Of a stretch of 64,000 nucleotides of DNA, positions 1 through 12,900 are shown piece by piece. The translations under genes were made by a program, and so were the position numbers. Under the pieces are notes generated by a model. It searched no databases, was not told the origin of the DNA, and saw only the letters and a program-made list of their open reading frames with translations. Source of the stretch: Tupaia tana (taxonomy: Eukaryota > Chordata > Mammalia > Scandentia > Tupaiidae); NCBI GenBank assembly GCA_026018925.1, contig JAKSZU010000007.1:100546860-100610859 (forward strand), read 5' to 3'. How positions within the stretch are numbered: position 1 is the stretch's first letter; every line of letters begins with the position of its first letter.

Positions 1-1107
1 AGCAGCGCAGAGAGCGTGTGCCAGCGTAACACGGGCGACTAGGACAGGTCAGGTCAGACCTGGGTCGGGGCCAGGGGTAGAGGTACGCTTCCTCGCAGGG
101 AAGGCCACGGACAGCCCTGGGCGCTGCCTGGAGCACAGGGCCAACAGGTGCGGCCCCAGGAAGAAGACGAGCCCCGCGGACGGAGGGCTGCTCGCACGTC
201 CCAGAGCTCTGCAGCCCTGCGAGCGGCGTGGGGCGACGTGAGTACGTCTGCGCTAACAGGAAACGAGGCCTGCGTGGCTCCGTGAGAACAGAACACTGTA
301 CAAGAACGGAAGCGACCGACGTGAGGCGGCCTCAGGTCTACCTTTGTGCGACCCACGGCAGCGAGGTGACCGAGCCGGGAACAAGCCTGTGAGCTAGAGC
401 ACAAGAGGGCCGTGGGCCAGGAGGAAGGTCCCGTTTTCCGTAGGACGGAGTCAGCAGTAATAGCTGAGAACGAAAAATCAAGCAATGTGCTGTTGGCAAG
501 TGGCTGGAAACCAGGAGTGCTTGCTGCTGGGACTGGGTGACTCTGAGAGATGTACGGGGGCAGGAGGTAGCCTTTCTCTACCGTGTTAGCTGCTATTTTA
601 AACTATTTTCATGTGTTACTTAGAGCCAAGTGGAAGGTCAGGAAACGGGCTGTTGTAACAAAGGAGGGACCGAAAGCAAGTCCGTGACGCCAACGCCGAT
701 TGCAAGCGCCATTCCCCCACACCAGGACTTTTCTTCCCAACCGTGTGGAAAGAAGACTTCTGGAGAAGCCTCTACAGCAAAAATGTCAGCTTCTGTTTAT
801 GTCACGATGTGAAAAAACTCAAGCCTACATTCTAATAGGCTGCACCTGTGGGGAGCAGCAGAGCCAAGTGGTAAGAAGGCGTCGGGGCGTCGGCATACAG
901 CGGGAAAGCCCCAAAGATGGCCCCTTCCAAGGGAACTAGAAGACCTCAGCCCACATGGGACTTGTGTCTTGGTCTTGGCGCTGTGTAGAGCAAAAAAGAG
1001 AAAAAGTTCTCCCACAGGGATGCATAGTCACATACCATATTCATGTAGATTGGGAGGTAGAATTCTTACTACCTGTAAAACCAAAAAGACCCTTAGCCGA
1101 AATTTTA
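1..1107. other. MPZL1 intron 5, no recognised feature
   Basis: GC-rich on the left (about 60-420), with CpGs but no ORF or motif I recognise. It should be intron 5; the last MPZL1 exon lies further left. Confidence 0.6.
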
Positions 1108-1345
1108 GTTTATTTCTTCCATGAGCAACAGAGAAGGAGAGAGAGACAGACGAGGCCATGAGCGGTCCCCAGCCTTTGGCCAGGCCCAGGTCAGGGAGGC
1201 ACGCCAGCATACTCGGCGAGTTCTCTGGGCTTGAACCGGGAACCTCCCTCCATGGGTCAGTTTTGCTGCTCCACCATTTGGAGCATGTTTTACTGCTCCA
1301 CCATTTGGAACCCACCAAAATTTTTGTTTGAAGAGCCCTTGGCTG
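1108..1345 (-). mobile_element. Group C SINE (old)
   Basis: It begins with TTTATTTCTTCCATGAGCAA and continues with a GAGA tract and a diverged B-box region read in reverse (GGGCTTGAACCGGGAACC). The end shows a short local duplication of TGCTCCACCATTTGGA. Confidence 0.6.
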
Positions 1346-1470
1346 GTAATATCTACGCATAGTCTTCAAATCACAAAACAAATGAGAAAATAAACCACCG
1401 TTTATAAGAGGTGCAGAAACAAAAACTGCATTTAGATCGACAAAGACTACAGAGTTGGGATGATCAGTTT

Positions 1471-1715
1471 TTTTTTTTTTTTTTTAGACGTTTTCACTAT
1501 AGGGCGCGTGTGCTCACCAGACAGAGAGACAGACAGAAAGCGAGAAGTGACCCCCCAAGGGGGGTGGCTGTGCCACAATCCCTTCTCCTCCTTTCTCCTC
1601 TCGGGAGAAACGCACAAGCGCCCAGCGTGAGTTTAAGCCACTGGGTCCAGGACTCAAACTGTGGTTGACTACATGGGAGTCCAGCAACATAGCCATTACG
1701 CTAACTGCTGGTCCT
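1471..1715 (-). mobile_element. Group A SINE
   Basis: Full length on the minus strand: T-rich tail, CCCCCAAGGGGGG palindrome and reversed head ending GCTAACTGCTGGTCCT. Flanked by the target duplication GATGATCAGTTT. Confidence 0.9.
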
Positions 1716-2608
1716 AGGATGATCAGTTTTGAGGTATACAACTATCACACTTAGTATACTTAAGTAAATAAATAAATAAATGAGATACTGGTACAATATA
1801 ATAAAGTTATAAGCACCTATTCAAATCACTCAGACGTATCTGAAAAAGAACCAGATATAATTTCTAGACAAGGAAGCTAGAATATGAAATTGAAATTGAA
1901 AAATGTTAAAAGAATGAGCTAACTAGGAGACCAGACAGAACAAAGAAAGAAGGAATGAACTCTGGATAAAAGACAGATGAAGCTATGCAGAAAACTGCAG
2001 AGACAATATGAAGGAAGACACGCAAGCGCGGTGGAGTCGGGAAAGTAAGATGGAATACACATCTCACCAGAGGCCCGTAGGGAGTGAGTGGGTGAAACGG
2101 AGAAAGGAGAGCGTGAAAGGCAATGTGGCTGGGAATTTTCTAGGCTGTAGGGAAAACATCAACCTTCAGACCGAGGAAACCCAGTGGAACTAGACAGGAA
2201 CAGGAGTGAGCTGTAAACACAGGGACGCGCAATGCACAGGTGGAAGGCACGGAGAAGATCCGAAAGGTAGCCAGGGGAGGAGGCAGCTGGCGAAGGCCCG
2301 CAGGGGAACCGGCAAGCACGCAGCTGGCTCTCCAAACCCTCACTCACTGTCTCCCCCCGGCAGCTCAGCGAGGGAGAATCTGCTCTTCTCTCCCTGGTTT
2401 CTTCAGATTGAAGCCTAGACCATCAGTTTGAGAACTTGCTTTTTTCTAGCACAAGCAGGCAGTGCTACAAACCCTCACAGCGCTGCTTTGGCAGTGTCTC
2501 ACAGGCCGGTGTGCTGTGCGGAATTTCCCGCCTTTTTAAGACTGAGTAACACTATATGTATGGTATTATATGTCCCCCAAAAGTCCATGTTTCTGACTTT
2601 GCTGTTAG

Positions 2609-2828
2609 GGAGCCTACACATGGAGTAGTGGTTATGTTGTGAGACTCCCACACGCCGACCGTGGTTTGAAAATCACACCAGGCGCATGTGCGTGCCTAAG
2701 GTCCCACGCGGTCATTCCAGAAGGGTCATTCCTCACTCTCCGTCTCATTGTTTCTGTCTCTGTCTTTCTCTCTCCCTCTCCAGTGAGTACATGTGCAAAA
2801 ACCTCTTAAAAAAAAAAAAAAAAAAAAA
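2609..2828 (+). mobile_element. Group A/B-like SINE, diverged
   Basis: The head GTAGTGGTTATGTTGTGAGACTC, B box GTGGTTTGAAA, a CT-rich body and a long A tail. It interrupts the probable LTR. Confidence 0.75.
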
Positions 2829-2963
2829 CTAGGGTTAAAAAAAAGGAAGAATTTGCTATTGGGAGGCAGTGAAGCCTAGGGGTGGTACTTGGGTCACAGT
2901 GATTGCGTCACAGGGGCAACACTTTCAAGAGATTAATGATGTCTCTCAAAAACCAGTGGGATT

Positions 2964-3235
2964 GGGACCAGCAGTTAGCGTAATGGCTATGTCGCTGGAC
3001 TCCCACGTAGTCGACCGCGGTTCGAGTCCCGGACCCGGCGGCTTAAACTCACGCCGGGCGCGTGTGCGTGCATGCCCAAGATCCCAAGAGGAGAATGGAG
3101 GAGAAGGGATTGCGGCGTGGCCATCCCCCCTGGGGGGTGATTTCCTGCTTTCTATCTCTCTGTCTCTCTCTGTCTGGCGAGCGCACGTGCCCTATAGCAA
3201 AAACCTCTCCAAAAAAAAAAGAAAAAAAAAAAAAA
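2964..3235 (+). mobile_element. Group A SINE
   Basis: A good representative of the group. It shows GGGACCAGCAGTTAGCGTAA (A box), GGTTCGAGTCC (B box), CATCCCCCCTGGGGGGTGAT in the body, CAAAAACCTCTCC and then the A tail. The flanking CCAGTGGGATT is repeated after it and again after the next copy. Confidence 0.95.
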
Positions 3236-3248
3236 CAGTGGGATTTAT

Positions 3249-3507
3249 GGGAACCAGCAGTTAGCGTAATGGCTATGTTGCTGGACTCCCATGTAGTCGA
3301 CCGCGGTTCGTGTCCCGGACCCGGTGGCTTAAAACTCACTCCGGGCGCGTGTGCGTGCATGCCCAAGATCCCAAGAGGAGAATGGAGGAGAAGGGATTGC
3401 AGCGTGACCATCCCCCCTGGGGGGTGATTTCTCACTTTCTGTCTCTAAGTCTCTCTCTGTCTGTCTGGCGAGCGCATGCAACCTACAGCGAAAAAACCTC
3501 TCAAAAA
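3249..3507 (+). mobile_element. Group A SINE, second insertion at the same target
   Basis: A full copy directly after the one at 2964, in the same orientation. The target CAGTGGGATTTAT occurs on both sides, so the two elements entered nearly the same site one after the other. Confidence 0.95.
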
Positions 3508-3755
3508 ACCAGTGGGATTTATACCTCATGGGAAGAGATTCATTCTTGTGAGAGCTGGTTGGCATGAAAGAGAGGAAAAAGTGTCTGCCCTCTCTCTGTA
3601 CATGCCTGCCATCCTCCGTCGTCTGAGGCCGTTGGGTTCTCCACCACTGGAGTCGTGAGTTTGTAAATAAATCTCCCTCTTTATAAACCCACCCGGGCAC
3701 AGGTTTCTGTTGGCCACGCGAACACGGACCAGGACAATGTGTGTGCCGTCCAGAC

Positions 3756-5007
3756 ATTTGTGGACAGCTGACTTGGAGTGGCCTCCACACCTGGCCACTG
3801 TGAGCGATACCTCTATGAATGTGGGTACAAATCCCCTCAGGACCTTGCTTTCTACCCCATCCTCTCAATTTTAAGCTGTCTGCGTAATATTACAGTGGTC
3901 TCGTACAGACAGCAGCACGCAGTGGGCTCTGCATTATCTAAGGTAGGCCGCCCCCACTGAACTGGCGTGTTCAAATCACCTAGTTTACATCTACCTCTTC
4001 ACTGCTGGTTTTCCATTTGTCCCTCTCTCTGCCACCCCACCGACGTCCCCACTTCCGTAGGTCTGAGCATCTTCATTCGCTCACAGCGCCTTCCTGGCTC
4101 CCAGCGGTAACTTCCCCTCCCAGTGCTTGCTCAGCCAAAGCCCCACGGGGACCCCAAGCTGGATCTCCGAGCATCTGTCCCGGCCCCTCGCCCTGTGGCT
4201 TCTTCTCCAGCACTCTGCCTCACAGACCCCAGCCCGGGCCTCTCCACACTCTGACTGCCTTCCTTCAGCGAGACCGCTGGTTGGACTCCCCGGCTCTGCC
4301 GGCACGGTGGTCTGCTGGCACGGTGGTCTGGGACCCGCCTCCGGGGCTCGTGGTGCTGGTTACCTTTCTCCCAGCCATCGCAGTGCCGCCCGTGTCCTGG
4401 AAGCCTTCACTTCATCTTTTCTTCCAGTTTGTTTCTAGCAGGAGAACAACTCCCTCAGCACTCCAAGAACAGAACAGATGTCCCTAGGCTTCTTTAGATG
4501 TCATGCCTCTTTGTAAGTCTCCTGCCTTCACCCACAGCCCTTCACATTGACGGACTGAGGCACATTATGTAATCCAAGAGAGACAGGGAGAGACGGACGG
4601 ACGGACCAGAGCAAGTAACGAGCCAGAGAGGTGCTGTCTGGAAACCTGGCCTCCAGCCCACCCTGTCGCTGCCCGGGTGCGCACTGTTAGACGGTAACAC
4701 CGCATGCCTCAGTTTCCTCTCACGGAACAGCTATAGGATGAAAGCATGCGTACTCCTTCCATGGAACTCTGTCCTTGTCTTGGCTTCCTCTTAGATGCAT
4801 CACCCCAGGTGACACCCCGAGGGCAAAGCTATTACAGGCTGAATTCCTTAGAATGCTTTGTACCCCGAGGAGCCACATGAGGAGCCACGCGGGGACTCGG
4901 CTAGGAGTGTCTGAGTCAGAACAGCGCTGGCCGCGAGGCCAGACCTCACAACAAGCTCACGTCTCATCTGTTCTTTCTAGAAGCGGAAACCAAAACCATG
5001 CCTTTTC
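3756..5007. other. MPZL1 intron 5, unique sequence
   Basis: Open frames here match no family. I looked for the ITIM-bearing last exon of MPZL1 on the minus strand here and did not see it. Confidence 0.6.
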
Positions 5008-5276
5008 TTTTTTTCTTTGTTTTGAGAGGTTTTCACTACAGGGTGCGTGCGCTTGCCAGAGAGACAGAGAGAGGCAGAGACAGAAAGCGGGAAATCACCC
5101 CCCTCATGGGGGATGGCCACGCCGCAATCCCTTTTCCTCTGTTCTCGTCTCGGGATCTTGGGCATGCACACACACGCGCCCGGCGCGAGTTTTAGCCATT
5201 GGGTCCGGGACTCGAACGGCGGTCGACTACGTGGGAGTTCAGCAGCAACATAGCCATTATGCTAACTGCTGGTCCC
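5008..5276 (-). mobile_element. Group A SINE
   Basis: Minus-strand copy, ending GCTAACTGCTGGTCCC. Target duplication AACCATGCCTTTTCTT on both sides. Confidence 0.93.
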
Positions 5277-5746
5277 AACCATGCCTTTTCTTCAGACCTG
5301 TCACTCAGATAAATGCTTACTTTCAATCTGGTCTAAAGCAGCCGCAGGAAATAACTGTTCTGTTCTGCTCTATTATCAGTACCAAGAATATCAACCTAGC
5401 CTGTAGAGTACCTTAACACAGAATCCATTAGGTCGTCGGAAAGTTGTGACATATTTGTCCAGGTTTTTCTATGCAGGAATGTGTCATCACTTTCCCAATG
5501 ACCCAACAATTCACTAGATTGATTTCCTTGGGCAATTACAGAGGAATCTTCTAATAATGCCATTCCTAGTTCTACTTGGGTCGAAGGAGCCACCAAATTA
5601 GCAAATGCTATGTTAGTGACGTGAGCGGGAAGCTTTACTCAGGCTGGGTCCTTCACACATGCTCCTGTGGTCTCCCTAGACCAGCCTTCAGTCTCTCCTG
5701 CCTCGTCTGTCTTTCTCGCTCCCCACCCAGCTGCAGTGAGCGTTAC

Positions 5747-5849
5747 CTGGTGGGATCCAGAAGGCGGGCTCTTTACGAGGCCCTCTGTGTCAGAGGGGGA
5801 CTTCCGTGGAGCCTGCTTAACCGGTGACAGGCTCTCTGAGGTGCTGCAG
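5747..5849 (-). CDS. MPZL1: MPZL1 exon 5: serine-rich cytoplasmic tail
   Basis: It encodes residues 203-236: [18 protein letters not shown], then SDTEGLVKS, ending SGSHQ. The acceptor is ATCAG above 5849. A second CAG three codons further in could be used, but the family sequence keeps the Cys-Ser, supporting the first. The donor GTAACG at 5746-5741 ends the exon in phase 0, so the missing last exon should begin with a whole codon. The segment links the membrane to the ITIMs and contains several Ser-Pro sites. Reading through the donor gives a short tail and a stop, which would resemble the ITIM-less short isoforms known for this gene, but nothing here proves its use. Confidence 0.95.
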
Positions 5850-6882
5850 CTGATGATTGGCAATGTGGAGAACAAATGTAAAACAAAACAAACAAAACAA
5901 AAATTAAAATAAATGGAAACAAAAGTACAGGAATGCGAGTGATGGCAAGAGGAAGCAGCAGATGTATAAAAACAAAGGACAAAGGACGACGGGCATCAGA
6001 CGAGCACGGGCTCACAGCTGTCTCCCACCCTGACGCTCGCTGGTCGGTCTGGGTTGCAGAGCCCAGCGCTGGATCCTGGCAGGACCTCCGGTGCAGTCTC
6101 TTCAGCCCGGCTTGCCGTAGGGGCTGAGCTTCTGTCCTGCTCTTGGGACCTCCTCTGAGATCAAGGTTTTAAGGAGCAAGCGCCACCTTCTACATGGCTC
6201 AAGCACTTTGCTCCCGCTACGGTGAAGGTGAACCTTATCCGGATGTGCTTTTGCAATGACAGATGCACACCCGGCTTGCAGTCTTAGGGGGCTCAGCCTG
6301 CCGCTCCCTAACTCCCCACAATCTGTCTGCCTACAATACTACATCAGCAGCAGCAAAGCCCCAGGAGTCTGGAGGGATGAGTGACTACAGGACGCTCACC
6401 ACACACAGGCGGGATTTTGCAGGGCACAGGGCCGGGGGTGGGGGGAGGAGGAGGGGGTGCGGAGGGGTGTAGTAGGCACGGCCTTGTGAATAAGCCAGGG
6501 AGAGTGAATGCCAGGAAGTGGCCGGCTACAGGCTTCCGACCAGCTGTGTTCTCAGCACAGTTTGGGTCCTTTAAGACACATTTCTGGAAAAACTCCGGTG
6601 TTTGGGAGGATCGCATGTAAAGTGCCATTGCTGAGATCGTGCCTCATCGTACTCTGCAAGGTGCGCTGGCCTGAGGTGGGGGCTGATGCCCCGAGCCAAC
6701 ACGGCTTCACTGCCCTAACGCTGAGGGTCTCAGCCACTGGTAACACAATCCACACAGGAGAAGAGAACCCACGAACACACACACACACTGCACATGAAGA
6801 GCACATACATTCGGCTGGCCGTAAAGCGCTAAAGAACCGACAGTTCAATTCAGCCAACAGTGCACTTAACATGTCGTGGACA

Positions 6883-6921
<39 letters not shown>

Positions 6922-9900
6922 CAGCAGCTGGGGTTAGCTCGGAGCTAGCTGGTTAGTCACCAGGGAGACAGGAACACACACCGTGGACGGCATCGGGCGT
7001 CGCATTAGTTACCGTGAGTCTAGTGGGAGAGGAGAGCAGCCCGGCCCTGTTACGGTGCCAGCGTGTCCTCTGGGGCAGGCTTTCCGAGGAAGCGGGAGAC
7101 AAGCAGGACCCTGTCCCAGCTCACCAAGGTGGAAAAGCAGGGAAGGGAAAAAACCAAAGTAAGAAGAAAAGCAGCAGTCACCATGCCATGCAGGATTCTG
7201 GGGACACCTCCTGCCCCTGCACTGACTCCTAAGCAAGAGCTATGAGGGCCAGCCCACCACCACCTGGGTTAGTATCAAGATGGACACCAACGGCCCAGCC
7301 ACCGCTAACCCCAAAAACGCTCACCATGCAGGGGGTGTGGTCAGTAGAGCAGGAGCATTCCACGCATTGGACACTCAGACTTGTCAGAGCACAGCACTCC
7401 CCGACTCGGGCCGCAGAGCCCACGGACAGGCCCCTCTGCCCCCACACGGCCCCGGCGTGCTCCCAAGTCACATTCCAGGTGGTTAGCCAGGTCTGTGCCC
7501 GCCACCCCGCACGCCAGCTGGACTCCAGCCTCCACTCCCGGGCTCACCACCCGAATCCCACAGTGCCCAGGGGGAGCCTTCCAGCTGCGGCGGGCAAGAG
7601 AGGAGCTCCTTCCGTCAGATACACACCCCAGGCGCAAGCACGCTCCTTCTGAGAAGCCAGAAACCAAAAGGCTATTTGTCTCTAGTGCTGGTCTATCTTG
7701 TTAGCAAACTTCCGTCTCCCCATCTGTGTGAGTGCAGCTACGATCATGGCATGACTGCTTCAGCTCGGGGCGGGCAGGGCCTACACAGGAGAGCCACGCT
7801 GGGCGGGGCACAACTTCTTCCTGATGAAGCCGTTATATTTAACCAACTGGAAAGAAAAACTGTATGCGATCATTGCTAAGAAACTCAAATGAAACCCTTA
7901 AACCTGCAAGGTGAGGCCGTGGCTGAGGTTCTGGAACACGGGTGCAGGGCCGGCGCTTCCCTGCAGAGAGGCCGCAGCAGGGATCAGTGTCGTGGTGCAC
8001 ACGGAACAGTGGCCTGCTGCTGGAGTTGGGGCAGCCCTCGTGGAGACTGTCTGATTCAGATATGGCGGCCAAGAATAATAGCTGGCTCTCTGCAGTCCTC
8101 CTCCCACAGAAATACACACGTTTAGAAACCCTGGCCCTGCCCTCCGCCCGCCCTAGAAAGCAGCGTCCCTTACCCAGTGTAGTCCCGTGTAGAGCTCTTC
8201 CTTCTGTAGAGGACAGCCAGAACCATGCTGATGAGCAGCGTGAGGCCGAGGACCACGGCAGTGACGATACCCACCACCACCCACACCGGGAACAGGGCCA
8301 GGCTCTCTAGAGAGGAAGAACAAGACAGATTTAGGGTGTGTTACTGACTCCCTCGACAAGCAAGCACCTTCCTGTAACAGTGGTACGTGGCTCTGCTTCC
8401 TCGTGCCAATTACAGGATCCCACTGACGGCATGGGACTACCAGCCACGAGAGACAAGTACAGGGTGAGCATAGTCATGCCCTCCACCCCTTGATGCTCCA
8501 AAATCAAAGACAAACTGCAAATGTGAATTTACCTCTAGCTTCTCTTCAGCAAAGCAGACTTTTTTTTTTTGGAGAGGTTTTTGCTATAGGGCGCATGTGC
8601 TCGCCAGACAGACAGAAAGAGACAGAGAAATAGAAAGCGAGAAATCACCCCCCAGGGGGGATGGCCACGCCGCAATTCCTTCTCCTCCATTCTCTTCTCG
8701 GGATCTTGGGCACGCACGCACACGCGCCTGGCGTGAGTTTAAGCCACCGGGTTCGGGATGCGAACCGCGGTCAACTACGTGGGAGTCCAGCGACATAGCC
8801 ATTAAGCTAACTGCTGGTCCCACCAGCAAAGCAGACTTTTGTCTCAAAATGAAACACCAGAACCTGCATTTCCTGCTTGCTCTGGAAAAAGGGAAGAAAT
8901 GACTACTGTTTTTGGAAATGTCAAAGTTTCTCCCGGAGACTATCAGGAGTGGCGCAGTCTCCTTTTCCACTGCCCACGCCCAATCTCCGTGCAGCGCTCC
9001 TGGTTCTCCTCTTAGCTAACGCACCCAATCACCGTGCAGCGCGCCTGGTCCTCCTCTTAGCTAACGCGCCCAATCACGGTGCAGTGCGCCTGGTCCTCCT
9101 CTTAGCTAACGCTCCCAATGTCCGTGAAGAGCGCCTGGTCCTCCTCTTAGCTAACGCGCCCAATCACGGTGCAGCGCGCCTCGTCCTCCTCTTAGCTAAC
9201 GCTCCCAATGTCCGTGAAGAGCGCCTGGTCCTCCTCTTAGCTAACGCGCCCAATCACGGTGCAGCGCGCCTCGTCCTCCTCTTAGCTAACGCGCCCAATC
9301 TCCGTGCAATGCGCCTCGTCCTCCTCTTAGCTAACGCGCCCAATCACGGTGCAGCGCGCCTCGTCCTCCTCTTAGCTAACGCGCCCAATCACGGTGCAGC
9401 TCGCCTCGTCCTCCTCTTAGCTAACGCGCCCAATCTCCGTGCAATGCGCCTCGTCCTCCTCTTAGCTAACGCTCCCAATGTCCGTGAAGAGCGCCTGGTC
9501 CTCCTCTTAGCTAACGCGCCCAATCACGGTGCAGCGCGCCTCGTCCTCCTCTTAGCTAACGCGCCCAATCTCCGTGCAGCGCAGCCTGGTCCTCCTCTTA
9601 GCTAATACGCCCAATCACGGTGAAGCATGCCTGGTTCTCCTCTGCGCTAACGCTAGCAAATCAACCCTCCGGAACCCAGAGCACAGGCTCCGAAACGGTG
9701 AGCAGGGGCGCCAGGCACACACCGCTTCACACACACCTGGAAAGGGAGCTCTGGTTCTCCCCTGTACCTGAGCCGGGCCCGGCGTGACCGCGAACACGCC
9801 AAGTACCTTTCTCGACGATGTACAGCCGGATGTGTCCGGGCTGCACCACGATGTCGGGAGGGTTTTTGACGTCACAGATGTAGGTGCCGTTGTGTATAAA

Positions 9901-12900
9901 CTGCATGTTCTCTATGTGGATTGACGCGTCTTTCTTGTCGAGATCTCCAGCCCAGCTGATTCTGTCCTTAAATAGAGGATAATTCCCAAGGTACACTTTC
10001 CCTTGGGAATAGTGGAAAAACTGCAATTAGGAAAAAAAAGAACACATGAGCTATTCTCAAAGGCAGAATTCCTAAACTCTGTAACAGCAGTGCTGTGAAA
10101 GGGTCTTTCACTTTTAAAATTTTGCCAAAAGGCAAATACGCCAGGCAGAGATGGGAAGAAAGCACCTCCCACAGGGCACGGTCCCCCGGAATCCCTCCCC
10201 TTCTCTCTCTTGTTGAGATTTGGGGCATATGTGTACACATGCCCAGGATGTTTTCCAAGCTGCTGGGGTCAGGATTTGATGGGCCACCTGAGATCGGGCT
10301 CGCTTAGCCACTAGACCACAGAGCTGGCCTGACAGAGTTCTTTTAAAAACTCTTCACACAGGGGACCAGCAGTTGGCGTAATGGCTATGTCGTTGGACTC
10401 CCATGTAGTCTACCACGGTTCGAGTCCTGGACCCGGCGGCTTAAACTCATGCTGGGTACATAGGCATGCATGCCCAAGAGCCTGAGAGGAGAATGGAGGA
10501 GAAGGGATCGCAGTGTGGCCATCCCCCCGGGGGGGGGGGGGTGGGGTGGGTGATTTCTTGCTTTCTGTCTCTGTCTCTCTCTGTCTTTATGACTAGCACA
10601 CGCGCATTATAGCAAAAACCTCTCCCCAAAAAAAGAAGTTAGAGACAGTTCCATGACATAGTGGTAACAAGCTTCTCAAGAGGAGCTGGAGTGGACAGCA
10701 GATGGCGTGGTGAATGAGGTGCTGGACTCCCATATGGCCACGTGTGGTTCGAGTCCCAGACCTAGTGGCTTGCTTTCTCACTTTCTCTCTAGTGAGCGCA
10801 CATGCCCTATAACAAATTTAAAATAACAATAAGAATAAATAAGTTAAATAATTCTTTTTAAAAAGAGAAAGCAGCTGGATCCTACATAGCAACCTTGGTT
10901 CAAATTCCTGGCCTGGTCAGCCTGAGACACACTGGGCACGCACTCGGGTGCCAGGACCAACAGGCAGGAGGGCTAGGAAGAGGCCTGTGGCGGGCTGGCC
11001 ATGGAGGGCGCCCTGCCCCTCGCACTCACATGCACGCACTCGATCACAGACAGAGGGAGAGCGCAGGGCCGTCAGTCGGTGCCCTCCCACTGGACGGCGC
11101 CTTGACCTAGGGCTCATCTCTACAGGATCCAGCTCTGATGAGACCACACAAGAAGCGAAGCCATACGGGCCTGACGTAAAGACCTGCCCTTCCAGAGGCT
11201 ACGGTCACCTCTGTGCACACCCCATTTCCTAAAGGAGACACGGGGCGCTCAGTCTGCAAGCGCAGACCGGAGGTTGCTCTGTTCTTTCAAGAAGGCCACA
11301 AAGCCTTTCACAGACACACAGCATTAAAAACAAAACAAACAAAAAAGCCACGTTGAAGCTCGCACAGCTGCTGTCAGGGAGGGGCCCTGTGGAGACTCCG
11401 GCCTGCAACCTCAGTGGGTGACGTCGTGCCCAAGGGAGCACTGGCTGCTGGCGGGCAGGTCTGAGCAAGGCCTTGCCCCTGTCGTCGGTGTGTCCCTGCA
11501 GTGCTAGTGTTCTGTGGGAGGGCGGAGGTCAGGAAACGTCTAAGGGCTCTGTGGGGCGGAGTCATGGGAAAGGTGGCATGAGGAGCCTGCCCAGGCCACC
11601 GGAAGCCTGCAGGCCGTGAGCATTACTCCCACAATTCCATCTGGGAGGAGCAGCGTGGAAGGGACTCGTACACCTGAGCCCAGCAAGCCTGGCTGAACCT
11701 TCTGGCCTGTGTGCCATGCTGTGGCCACTGTGGCACGAAGACTGAACAGCACAGGCTGAGGGGTCCGGCACTGGGGCTGACCGACGAGTATCGCTCCCGG
11801 ACACCGGGAGAGCTGGGCATTCTCGCTGTCTGACAGGCAATGGCTCCGCCCATGGAGGCACCAGTACTTGAAGGCCTTCTGGGGCTGACGGCGCCACAGG
11901 AGTGTCACAGACTAGACAGGTGAGTGCTCCACCCGAGGCGCTGTCAGGGCACATCGCCAGTCCAGGCCCCCGCGCCCGCCCCACAGCATCAGTGGGTACC
12001 GAGCGACCCGCCTCCAGCTGCGTGGTGCCTCATCTTACTTGGAGGCCATCTCCACACAGGCTGACTCCAGGTCCTTCCCCAGGAAGGGCCGAGCCAGCCG
12101 AGGCCCTGCCGAGACCCTGCGGCCCTCTACACGGAGACTCCGGGATGCACTGCTGAGTCAGATGGACCACACATAAGCAGAGAAACTCAAATCAGAAGGA
12201 GCAGCCATCTGTTTCAACGCATTTAGGGATATGTAAAAGAAAAGGAAAAAGAACCAGGGCAAATGGGAGCTAGAGAGATGCAGACTAACCTGTGCCTTCA
12301 GTCAGCATGGCAAACTAAGGACTGATATGGAAAAGAGCAATTTTTCTTTTGGAGAGGTTTTTGCTATAGGGCATGTGCACTCACCAGAAAGACAGAGACA
12401 GACAGAAAGTGAGAAATCACCCCCCAGGGGGGATGGCCACACTGCAATCCCTTCTCCTCCATTCTCCTCTTGGGATCTTGAGCACACACGCACACATGCC
12501 CAGCGTGAGTTTAAGCTACTGGGTCCGGGACTCGAACTGTGGTCGACTACATGGGAGTCCAGCGACATAGCCATTACGCTAACTGCTGGTCCCGAAAAGA
12601 GCAATTTTTTCTTTTCTTTTTTTTTAAGAGAGATTTTTTGCTATAGGGCACGTGTGCTTGCCGGAGAGACAGAGAGACTGAAAGCGAGAAATCACTCCCC
12701 AGGGGGAATGGTCATGCCACAGTCCCTTCTCCTCCTGTCTCCTCTCAGGATTTTGGGCACACATGCATACATGCCTGGCATGAATTTTAAGTTGTCGAGT
12801 CCGGGACTTAAACCACGGTCAACTATGTGGGAGTCCAGTGATGTAACCATTACACCATCTGTTTGTCCCCAAAAAAGTAAATTCGAGGTCGAGACCTGAT

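Larger units (their letters stand above)
2555..3755 (+). mobile_element. Probable MaLR-type LTR broken by three SINEs
   Basis: Pieces at about 2555-2608, 2829-2963 and 3508-3755 together resemble a mammalian apparent LTR retrotransposon LTR. They have a start with ATGTCCCCCAAAAGTCCATG, a middle with GATTAATG, and an end with AATAAATCTC (poly-A signal), TTTATAAACCCACCCGGGC and GGACCAGGACA. Three SINEs split it. It is diverged, so the family call is tentative. Confidence 0.5.

Noticed and set aside
2869..3567. Many open frames with shared text ([25 protein letters not shown])
   Set aside because: They are the group A SINE read in various frames. The same peptide appears at every SINE copy, so they are not a protein family.
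1..5746. The last MPZL1 exon with the ITIMs
   Set aside because: I searched the minus strand by eye for VIYAQL- and VVYADIR-like coding and found none, so it is most likely beyond the left edge.
8877..9605. A 242-residue open frame made of [10 protein letters not shown] repeats
   Set aside because: It is the consequence of a 45-bp minisatellite (a multiple of three) lying antisense in an MPZL1 intron. There is no splice context, no domain and it drifts out of frame at the last units.
8980..9657. CRISPR-like array of regular repeats
   Set aside because: The genome is mammalian, units are contiguous with no unique spacers, and there are no cas genes.
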